Below, in pieces: positions 53,364-64,000 of a stretch of DNA of 64,000 nt. The DNA comes from Sabellastarte sp. h YS-2021 (taxonomy: Eukaryota > Annelida > Polychaeta > Sabellida > Sabellidae). The notes below the pieces were generated by a model that saw only the letters and a list, made by a program, of their open reading frames with translations, was not told the DNA's origin and did not search any database. The position numbers were made by a program, and so were the translations under genes. Each line of letters begins with the position of its first letter. The first letter of the stretch is position 1. The DNA lies in the NCBI GenBank assembly GCA_964017235.1, contig OZ024935.1:32033596-32097595 (forward strand), read 5' to 3'.

Positions 53364-53973
53364 TATTTCTCTCAAATATGTTGTTCATCTACTTTTTTGT
53401 GAACTGTAACATATTGAAGTTTCACAACTGTTGCTCAATGCACAAGTGAGTAATGGCTACTTTATTGCTACTTTTAGCGAAAATGTGAAAAATCACAAAT
53501 ATCTCACAAACCATAAGAGATAGAGCAATTTAGAGCGAATTTTTGAGCCACAGGGTAGTACAACGGTATCCTATGCTGTTGGGTTTGGTAAACTTTGGCC
53601 TACTTTTGACTTAGTAATAGCACTTTTACCTAATATAATTATATGGCTTATAACTCTCAAACTATTGCATTTAGAGTATTTTGTTCCAATATGTTGTTGA
53701 ACTACTTTCTCCACAGCTACAACATGGTCAGTAGTTTGGAAGTGTATCTCCATAGCTAAGTGAGTAATAGATCTTGTCCAAGCTATATCTCGGAAACCGT
53801 AAGGTGTAGGAAGTTGATACTTGGTAGGAACATTGGTTAGGGGATGTAGGTGTGCAACGTCATGGTCTGACCTTGATTTGACCCTTGACCTGGCCATATT
53901 GACCTTGACCTATAAAATCTTATCTGGGCTATTTAATGCTCGGCGGGAGATACACACCGCGGCAGTAGTCTTG
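53364..53973. repeat. Minisatellite-type repeat to the right of DIRS IV
   Basis: Continues the interrupted repeat (TCTCAAATATGTTGTTCATC). It then has a 169-bp-family fragment (CATAAGAGATAGAGCAATTT), a second copy of the 46740-46925 block (53580-53770), and one 146-bp-family unit (CGGAAACCGTAAGGTGTAGG). It ends in AATGCTCGGCGGGAGATACA directly before the satellite. A mosaic of the window's repeat families. Confidence 0.7.
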
Positions 53974-56900
53974 TTGCTGTTAAAATGGTGTAAAATACAT
54001 GTAAATCAGCCCAAGTGAGTAGTAAATGTTGGTCTATAATCCTGAAATTTGGCCAGGAAATAGTCTGTAACCTACTAAATCTGACTGCATAGGTTTTAGA
54101 ATTACATCCAGTATAGCAGTGATTACTGGTGTGGTATATGGGCCCCAGCAGGCCTGTAATTCGCCTTCTGGGGGGTGCCTTAAGGTTTGCTCATATTTTG
54201 ACCAATAAGGCAGATGTAAGGGTGCAAACCATATTTTGGGCGAGAGTGGGGGCCACTAAGAGAGAATTAAGTGGTTTATTCATTAAGAAATACACACCCA
54301 GCTCAAAATACGTGTATTGGGAGTGCATGTAGCGAGGGTACCATAAACTGGAAATTCAGCTCAAAACACCCCTTAAATGGGTTGGATCTGGCTCAAATTT
54401 TCACAGGAAACTCAGTTTTCATCATAGAATTAAATTGCATTTGTCTGACAAACTCGAGGGCCATATTTTGGAATTTCATTTTCGGGGTGTGGGCCTGGTC
54501 TGCCCCCCCTCATGGGGGGTAATTTCAGGTATATCAGATTGTGGTCAATCTGAAGCACCTATTTAATTTCAGACATGTTTTGATCAGATATGAGGACATT
54601 TTAGGCACAATTGGAGCATTACATGTCTGAACAGAAATTATTTAACCCGAATATTGCTGTTAAAATGGTGTAAAATACATGTAAATCAGCCCAAGTGAGT
54701 AGTAAATGTTGGTCTATAATCCTGAAATTTGGCCAGGAAATAGTCTGTAACCTACTAAATCTGACTGCATAGGTTTTAGAATTACATCCAGTATAGCAGT
54801 GATTACTGGTGTGGTATATGGGCCCCAGCAGGCCTGTAATTCGCCTTCTGGGGGGTGCCTTAAGGTTTGCTCATATTTTGACCAATAAGGCAGATGTAAG
54901 GGTGCAAACCATATTTTGGGCGAGAGTGGGGGCCACTAAGAGAGAATTAAGTGGTTTATTCATTAAGAAATACACACCCAGCTCAAAATACGTGTATTGG
55001 GAGTGCATGTAGCGAGGGTACCATAAACTGGAAATTCAGCTCAAAACACCCCTTAAATGGGTTGGATCTGGCTCAAATTTTCACAGGAAACTCAGTTTTC
55101 ATCATAGAATTAAATTGCATTTGTCTGACAAACTCGAGGGCCATATTTTGGAATTTCATTTTCGGGGTGTGGGCCTGGTCTGCCCCCCCTCATGGGGGGT
55201 AATTTCAGGTATATCAGATTGTGGTCAATCTGAAGCACCTATTTAATTTCAGACATGTTTTGATCAGATATGAGGACATTTTAGGCACAATTGGAGCATT
55301 ACATGTCTGAACAGAAATTATTTAACCCGAATATTGCTGTTAAAATGGTGTAAAATACATGTAAATCAGCCCAAGTGAGTAGTAAATGTTGGTCTATAAT
55401 CCTGAAATTTGGCCAGGAAATAGTCTGTAACCTACTAAATCTGACTGCATAGGTTTTAGAATTACATCCAGTATAGCAGTGATTACTGGTGTGGTATATG
55501 GGCCCCAGCAGGCCTGTAATTCGCCTTCTGGGGGGTGCCTTAAGGTTTGCTCATATTTTGACCAATAAGGCAGATGTAAGGGTGCAAACCATATTTTGGG
55601 CGAGAGTGGGGGCCACTAAGAGAGAATTAAGTGGTTTATTCATTAAGAAATACACACCCAGCTCAAAATACGTGTATTGGGAGTGCATGTAGCGAGGGTA
55701 CCATAAACTGGAAATTCAGCTCAAAACACCCCTTAAATGGGTTGGATCTGGCTCAAATTTTCACAGGAAACTCAGTTTTCATCATAGAATTAAATTGCAT
55801 TTGTCTGACAAACTCGAGGGCCATATTTTGGAATTTCATTTTCGGGGTGTGGGCCTGGTCTGCCCCCCCTCATGGGGGGTAATTTCAGGTATATCAGATT
55901 GTGGTCAATCTGAAGCACCTATTTAATTTCAGACATGTTTTGATCAGATATGAGGACATTTTAGGCACAATTGGAGCATTACATGTCTGAACAGAAATTA
56001 TTTAACCCGAATATTGCTGTTAAAATGGTGTAAAATACATGTAAATCAGCCCAAGTGAGTAGTAAATGTTGGTCTATAATCCTGAAATTTGGCCAGGAAA
56101 TAGTCTGTAACCTACTAAATCTGACTGCATAGGTTTTAGAATTACATCCAGTATAGCAGTGATTACTGGTGTGGTATATGGGCCCCAGCAGGCCTGTAAT
56201 TCGCCTTCTGGGGGGTGCCTTAAGGTTTGCTCATATTTTGACCAATAAGGCAGATGTAAGGGTGCAAACCATATTTTGGGCGAGAGTGGGGGCCACTAAG
56301 AGAGAATTAAGTGGTTTATTCATTAAGAAATACACACCCAGCTCAAAATACGTGTATTGGGAGTGCATGTAGCGAGGGTACCATAAACTGGAAATTCAGC
56401 TCAAAACACCCCTTAAATGGGTTGGATCTGGCTCAAATTTTCACAGGAAACTCAGTTTTCATCATAGAATTAAATTGCATTTGTCTGACAAACTCGAGGG
56501 CCATATTTTGGAATTTCATTTTCGGGGTGTGGGCCTGGTCTGCCCCCCCTCATGGGGGGTAATTTCAGGTATATCAGATTGTGGTCAATCTGAAGCACCT
56601 ATTTAATTTCAGACATGTTTTGATCAGATATGAGGACATTTTAGGCACAATTGGAGCATTACATGTCTGAACAGAAATTATTTAACCCGAATATTGCTGT
56701 TAAAATGGTGTAAAATACATGTAAATCAGCCCAAGTGAGTAGTAAATGTTGGTCTATAATCCTGAAATTTGGCCAGGAAATAGTCTGTAACCTACTAAAT
56801 CTGACTGCATAGGTTTTAGAATTACATCCAGTATAGCAGTGATTACTGGTGTGGTATATGGGCCCCAGCAGGCCTGTAATTCGCCTTCTGGGGGGTGCCT

Positions 56901-59900
56901 TAAGGTTTGCTCATATTTTGACCAATAAGGCAGATGTAAGGGTGCAAACCATATTTTGGGCGAGAGTGGGGGCCACTAAGAGAGAATTAAGTGGTTTATT
57001 CATTAAGAAATACACACCCAGCTCAAAATACGTGTATTGGGAGTGCATGTAGCGAGGGTACCATAAACTGGAAATTCAGCTCAAAACACCCCTTAAATGG
57101 GTTGGATCTGGCTCAAATTTTCACAGGAAACTCAGTTTTCATCATAGAATTAAATTGCATTTGTCTGACAAACTCGAGGGCCATATTTTGGAATTTCATT
57201 TTCGGGGTGTGGGCCTGGTCTGCCCCCCCTCATGGGGGGTAATTTCAGGTATATCAGATTGTGGTCAATCTGAAGCACCTATTTAATTTCAGACATGTTT
57301 TGATCAGATATGAGGACATTTTAGGCACAATTGGAGCATTACATGTCTGAACAGAAATTATTTAACCCGAATATTGCTGTTAAAATGGTGTAAAATACAT
57401 GTAAATCAGCCCAAGTGAGTAGTAAATGTTGGTCTATAATCCTGAAATTTGGCCAGGAAATAGTCTGTAACCTACTAAATCTGACTGCATAGGTTTTAGA
57501 ATTACATCCAGTATAGCAGTGATTACTGGTGTGGTATATGGGCCCCAGCAGGCCTGTAATTCGCCTTCTGGGGGGTGCCTTAAGGTTTGCTCATATTTTG
57601 ACCAATAAGGCAGATGTAAGGGTGCAAACCATATTTTGGGCGAGAGTGGGGGCCACTAAGAGAGAATTAAGTGGTTTATTCATTAAGAAATACACACCCA
57701 GCTCAAAATACGTGTATTGGGAGTGCATGTAGCGAGGGTACCATAAACTGGAAATTCAGCTCAAAACACCCCTTAAATGGGTTGGATCTGGCTCAAATTT
57801 TCACAGGAAACTCAGTTTTCATCATAGAATTAAATTGCATTTGTCTGACAAACTCGAGGGCCATATTTTGGAATTTCATTTTCGGGGTGTGGGCCTGGTC
57901 TGCCCCCCCTCATGGGGGGTAATTTCAGGTATATCAGATTGTGGTCAATCTGAAGCACCTATTTAATTTCAGACATGTTTTGATCAGATATGAGGACATT
58001 TTAGGCACAATTGGAGCATTACATGTCTGAACAGAAATTATTTAACCCGAATATTGCTGTTAAAATGGTGTAAAATACATGTAAATCAGCCCAAGTGAGT
58101 AGTAAATGTTGGTCTATAATCCTGAAATTTGGCCAGGAAATAGTCTGTAACCTACTAAATCTGACTGCATAGGTTTTAGAATTACATCCAGTATAGCAGT
58201 GATTACTGGTGTGGTATATGGGCCCCAGCAGGCCTGTAATTCGCCTTCTGGGGGGTGCCTTAAGGTTTGCTCATATTTTGACCAATAAGGCAGATGTAAG
58301 GGTGCAAACCATATTTTGGGCGAGAGTGGGGGCCACTAAGAGAGAATTAAGTGGTTTATTCATTAAGAAATACACACCCAGCTCAAAATACGTGTATTGG
58401 GAGTGCATGTAGCGAGGGTACCATAAACTGGAAATTCAGCTCAAAACACCCCTTAAATGGGTTGGATCTGGCTCAAATTTTCACAGGAAACTCAGTTTTC
58501 ATCATAGAATTAAATTGCATTTGTCTGACAAACTCGAGGGCCATATTTTGGAATTTCATTTTCGGGGTGTGGGCCTGGTCTGCCCCCCCTCATGGGGGGT
58601 AATTTCAGGTATATCAGATTGTGGTCAATCTGAAGCACCTATTTAATTTCAGACATGTTTTGATCAGATATGAGGACATTTTAGGCACAATTGGAGCATT
58701 ACATGTCTGAACAGAAATTATTTAACCCGAATATTGCTGTTAAAATGGTGTAAAATACATGTAAATCAGCCCAAGTGAGTAGTAAATGTTGGTCTATAAT
58801 CCTGAAATTTGGCCAGGAAATAGTCTGTAACCTACTAAATCTGACTGCATAGGTTTTAGAATTACATCCAGTATAGCAGTGATTACTGGTGTGGTATATG
58901 GGCCCCAGCAGGCCTGTAATTCGCCTTCTGGGGGGTGCCTTAAGGTTTGCTCATATTTTGACCAATAAGGCAGATGTAAGGGTGCAAACCATATTTTGGG
59001 CGAGAGTGGGGGCCACTAAGAGAGAATTAAGTGGTTTATTCATTAAGAAATACACACCCAGCTCAAAATACGTGTATTGGGAGTGCATGTAGCGAGGGTA
59101 CCATAAACTGGAAATTCAGCTCAAAACACCCCTTAAATGGGTTGGATCTGGCTCAAATTTTCACAGGAAACTCAGTTTTCATCATAGAATTAAATTGCAT
59201 TTGTCTGACAAACTCGAGGGCCATATTTTGGAATTTCATTTTCGGGGTGTGGGCCTGGTCTGCCCCCCCTCATGGGGGGTAATTTCAGGTATATCAGATT
59301 GTGGTCAATCTGAAGCACCTATTTAATTTCAGACATGTTTTGATCAGATATGAGGACATTTTAGGCACAATTGGAGCATTACATGTCTGAACAGAAATTA
59401 TTTAACCCGAATATTGCTGTTAAAATGGTGTAAAATACATGTAAATCAGCCCAAGTGAGTAGTAAATGTTGGTCTATAATCCTGAAATTTGGCCAGGAAA
59501 TAGTCTGTAACCTACTAAATCTGACTGCATAGGTTTTAGAATTACATCCAGTATAGCAGTGATTACTGGTGTGGTATATGGGCCCCAGCAGGCCTGTAAT
59601 TCGCCTTCTGGGGGGTGCCTTAAGGTTTGCTCATATTTTGACCAATAAGGCAGATGTAAGGGTGCAAACCATATTTTGGGCGAGAGTGGGGGCCACTAAG
59701 AGAGAATTAAGTGGTTTATTCATTAAGAAATACACACCCAGCTCAAAATACGTGTATTGGGAGTGCATGTAGCGAGGGTACCATAAACTGGAAATTCAGC
59801 TCAAAACACCCCTTAAATGGGTTGGATCTGGCTCAAATTTTCACAGGAAACTCAGTTTTCATCATAGAATTAAATTGCATTTGTCTGACAAACTCGAGGG

Positions 59901-62900
59901 CCATATTTTGGAATTTCATTTTCGGGGTGTGGGCCTGGTCTGCCCCCCCCCCCCCCCCATGGGGGGTAATTTCAGGTATATCAGATTGTGGTCAATCTGA
60001 AGCACCTATTTAATTTCAGACATGTTTTGATCAGATATGAGGACATTTTAGGCACAATTGGAGCATTACATGTCTGAACAGAAATTATTTAACCCGAATA
60101 TTGCTGTTAAAATGGTGTAAAATACATGTAAATCAGCCCAAGTGAGTAGTAAATGTTGGTCTATAATCCTGAAATTTGGCCAGGAAATAGTCTGTAACCT
60201 ACTAAATCTGACTGCATAGGTTTTAGAATTACATCCAGTATAGCAGTGATTACTGGTGTGGTATATGGGCCCCAGCAGGCCTGTAATTCGCCTTCTGGGG
60301 GGTGCCTTAAGGTTTGCTCATATTTTGACCAATAAGGCAGATGTAAGGGTGCAAACCATATTTTGGGCGAGAGTGGGGGCCACTAAGAGAGAATTAAGTG
60401 GTTTATTCATTAAGAAATACACACCCAGCTCAAAATACGTGTATTGGGAGTGCATGTAGCGAGGGTACCATAAACTGGAAATTCAGCTCAAAACACCCCT
60501 TAAATGGGTTGGATCTGGCTCAAATTTTCACAGGAAACTCAGTTTTCATCATAGAATTAAATTGCATTTGTCTGACAAACTCGAGGGCCATATTTTGGAA
60601 TTTCATTTTCGGGGTGTGGGCCTGGTCTGCCCCCCCTCATGGGGGGTAATTTCAGGTATATCAGATTGTGGTCAATCTGAAGCACCTATTTAATTTCAGA
60701 CATGTTTTGATCAGATATGAGGACATTTTAGGCACAATTGGAGCATTACATGTCTGAACAGAAATTATTTAACCCGAATATTGCTGTTAAAATGGTGTAA
60801 AATACATGTAAATCAGCCCAAGTGAGTAGTAAATGTTGGTCTATAATCCTGAAATTTGGCCAGGAAATAGTCTGTAACCTACTAAATCTGACTGCATAGG
60901 TTTTAGAATTACATCCAGTATAGCAGTGATTACTGGTGTGGTATATGGGCCCCAGCAGGCCTGTAATTCGCCTTCTGGGGGGTGCCTTAAGGTTTGCTCA
61001 TATTTTGACCAACAAGGCAGATGTAAGGGTGCAAACCATATTTTGGGCGAGAGTGGGGGCCACTAAGAGAGAATTAAGTGGTTTATTCATTAAGAAATAC
61101 ACACCCAGCTCAAAATACGTGTATTGGGAGTGCATGTAGCGAGGGTACCATAAACTGGAAATTCAGCTCAAAACACCCCTTAAATGGGTTGGATCTGGCT
61201 CAAATTTTCACAGGAAACTCAGTTTTCATCATAGAATTAAATTGCATTTGTCTGACAAACTCGAGGGCCATATTTTGGAATTTCATTTTCGGGGTGTGGG
61301 CCTGGTCTGCCCCCCCTCATGGGGGGTAATTTCAGGTATATCAGATTGTGGTCAATCTGAAGCACCTATTTAATTTCAGACATGTTTTGATCAGATATGA
61401 GGACATTTTAGGCACAATTGGAGCATTACATGTCTGAACAGAAATTATTTAACCCGAATATTGCTGTTAAAATGGTGTAAAATACATGTAAATCAGCCCA
61501 AGTGAGTAGTAAATGTTGGTCTATAATCCTGAAATTTGGCCAGGAAATAGTCTGTAACCTACTAAATCTGACTGCATAGGTTTTAGAATTACATCCAGTA
61601 TAGCAGTGATTACTGGTGTGGTATATGGGCCCCAGCAGGCCTGTAATTCGCCTTCTGGGGGGTGCCTTAAGGTTTGCTCATATTTTGACCAATAAGGCAG
61701 ATGTAAGGGTGCAAACCATATTTTGGGCGAGAGTGGGGGCCACTAAGAGAGAATTAAGTGGTTTATTCATTAAGAAATACACACCCAGCTCAAAATACGT
61801 GTATTGGGAGTGCATGTAGCGAGGGTACCATAAACTGGAAATTCAGCTCAAAACACCCCTTAAATGGGTTGGATCTGGCTCAAATTTTCACAGGAAACTC
61901 AGTTTTCATCATAGAATTAAATTGCATTTGTCTGACAAACTCGAGGGCCATATTTTGGAATTTCATTTTCGGGGTGTGGGCCTGGTCTGCCCCCCCCCCC
62001 CCCCCCCCCATGGGGGGTAATTTCAGGTATATCAGATTGTGGTCAATCTGAAGCACCTATTTAATTTCAGACATGTTTTGATCAGATATGAGGACATTTT
62101 AGGCACAATTGGAGCATTACATGTCTGAACAGAAATTATTTAACCCGAATATTGCTGTTAAAATGGTGTAAAATACATGTAAATCAGCCCAAGTGAGTAG
62201 TAAATGTTGGTCTATAATCCTGAAATTTGGCCAGGAAATAGTCTGTAACCTACTAAATCTGACTGCATAGGTTTTAGAATTACATCCAGTATAGCAGTGA
62301 TTACTGGTGTGGTATATGGGCCCCAGCAGGCCTGTAATTCGCCTTCTGGGGGGTGCCTTAAGGTTTGCTCATATTTTGACCAATAAGGCAGATGTAAGGG
62401 TGCAAACCATATTTTGGGCGAGAGTGGGGGCCACTAAGAGAGAATTAAGTGGTTTATTCATTAAGAAATACACACCCAGCTCAAAATACGTGTATTGGGA
62501 GTGCATGTAGCGAGGGTACCATAAACTGGAAATTCAGCTCAAAACACCCCTTAAATGGGTTGGATCTGGCTCAAATTTTCACAGGAAACTCAGTTTTCAT
62601 CATAGAATTAAATTGCATTTGTCTGACAAACTCGAGGGCCATATTTTGGAATTTCATTTTCGGGGTGTGGGCCTGGTCTGCCCCCCCTCATGGGGGGTAA
62701 TTTCAGGTATATCAGATTGTGGTCAATCTGAAGCACCTATTTAATTTCAGACATGTTTTGATCAGATATGAGGACATTTTAGGCACAATTGGAGCATTAC
62801 ATGTCTGAACAGAAATTATTTAACCCGAATATTGCTGTTAAAATGGTGTAAAATACATGTAAATCAGCCCAAGTGAGTAGTAAATGTTGGTCTATAATCC

Positions 62901-64000
62901 TGAAATTTGGCCAGGAAATAGTCTGTAACCTACTAAATCTGACTGCATAGGTTTTAGAATTACATCCAGTATAGCAGTGATTACTGGTGTGGTATATGGG
63001 CCCCAGCAGGCCTGTAATTCGCCTTCTGGGGGGTGCCTTAAGGTTTGCTCATATTTTGACCAATAAGGCAGATGTAAGGGTGCAAACCATATTTTGGGCG
63101 AGAGTGGGGGCCACTAAGAGAGAATTAAGTGGTTTATTCATTAAGAAATACACACCCAGCTCAAAATACGTGTATTGGGAGTGCATGTAGCGAGGGTACC
63201 ATAAACTGGAAATTCAGCTCAAAACACCCCTTAAATGGGTTGGATCTGGCTCAAATTTTCACAGGAAACTCAGTTTTCATCATAGAATTAAATTGCATTT
63301 GTCTGACAAACTCGAGGGCCATATTTTGGAATTTCATTTTCGGGGTGTGGGCCTGGTCTGCCCCCCCTCATGGGGGGTAATTTCAGGTATATCAGATTGT
63401 GGTCAATCTGAAGCACCTATTTAATTTCAGACATGTTTTGATCAGATATGAGGACATTTTAGGCACAATTGGAGCATTACATGTCTGAACAGAAATTATT
63501 TAACCCGAATATTGCTGTTAAAATGGTGTAAAATACATGTAAATCAGCCCAAGTGAGTAGTAAATGTTGGTCTATAATCCTGAAATTTGGCCAGGAAATA
63601 GTCTGTAACCTACTAAATCTGACTGCATAGGTTTTAGAATTACATCCAGTATAGCAGTGATTACTGGTGTGGTATATGGGCCCCAGCAGGCCTGTAATTC
63701 GCCTTCTGGGGGGTGCCTTAAGGTTTGCTCATATTTTGACCAATAAGGCAGATGTAAGGGTGCAAACCATATTTTGGGCGAGAGTGGGGGCCACTAAGAG
63801 AGAATTAAGTGGTTTATTCATTAAGAAATACACACCCAGCTCAAAATACGTGTATTGGGAGTGCATGTAGCGAGGGTACCATAAACTGGAAATTCAGCTC
63901 AAAACACCCCTTAAATGGGTTGGATCTGGCTCAAATTTTCACAGGAAACTCAGTTTTCATCATAGAATTAAATTGCATTTGTCTGACAAACTCGAGGGCC
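53974..64000. repeat. 680-bp satellite array, 14.7 units, continuing past the window
   Basis: Units start at 53974, 54654, 55334, 56014, 56694, 57374, 58054, 58734, 59414, 60101, 60781, 61461, 62152, 62832 and 63512. All periods are exactly 680 bp except those of 687 and 691 bp, explained wholly by C-run expansion (normal C7-T-C before ATGGGGGG; 16 C at 59943-59958 and 20 C at 61990-62009). The only other change I noticed is T to C at 61013. Each unit has two short open frames (67 and 83 codons) that are simply copied with the array and show no protein signature. Homogeneity implies very recent amplification or conversion. Confidence 0.97.

Noticed and set aside
54129-63870. Repeated 67- and 83-codon open frames in the 680-bp array
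   Set aside because: They recur only because the DNA unit is repeated, show no domain or start context, and the 3' ends change freely in the units with longer C-runs.

Overview
This is metazoan nuclear DNA and not a microbial locus. It is AT-rich and contains one intron-split host gene with consensus GT/AG splice sites. It also holds DIRS-type tyrosine-recombinase retrotransposons, an L2/CR1-like LINE, a tRNA-derived SINE, 5S-rRNA-like repeats, hAT and TA-target MITEs, and many minisatellite arrays of about 125-170 bp units. The repeat style suggests a marine invertebrate, plausibly a mollusc. That is inference from repeat types; no lineage-specific gene is present.

Host gene (1-25662, + strand): eight exons encode the C-terminal ~286 residues of a DUF885-family protein, a presumed zinc-metallopeptidase-like family. 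The HESEPGHH motif is in the exon at 3057-3219. All exon phases agree across the junctions. The N-terminal half lies upstream of the window. The intron at 9739-24625 is 14.9 kb and almost wholly transposon-derived: a Helitron/Helentron-like minisatellite element (10399-16010), a decayed DIRS element (about 16011-21740) carrying a hAT MITE, a second Helitron-like element (22168-23763) and a second hAT MITE (23848-24359).

Intergenic part (25663-53973): after the stop codon come a fresh tRNA-SINE with perfect 13-bp target-site duplications, a duplicated ~650-bp segment split by a 5'-truncated LINE (minus strand), and then a nest. DIRS copy III (30664-31490, resuming near 44345-46735) is interrupted by a 5S-derived repeat. 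That repeat is itself split by a 12.2-kb TA-flanked insertion (31691-43919) full of minisatellite-bearing elements. The right part of DIRS III stops inside reverse transcriptase, next to a minisatellite-type repeat into which the best-preserved element, DIRS IV (46998-53363), has inserted. DIRS IV has 149-bp inverted terminal repeats differing at one position, a diagnostic internal complementary region, and gag, RT/RNase H, methylase-like and tyrosine-recombinase regions. It also carries an in-frame stop, a frame break and an unusual active-site residue.

Right end (53974-64000): 14.7 head-to-tail copies of a 680-bp satellite unit, nearly identical except for two expanded C-runs and one noticed substitution. 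The array runs off the window.

Recurring theme: several unrelated-looking minisatellite elements share one plan. A terminal hairpin is followed by a tandem array of nucleosome-sized units, and one hairpin arm recurs near the other end. Many of the array units share a core around TATCTC(A/G)AAA, and some carry dense nuclear-receptor-like half-sites.
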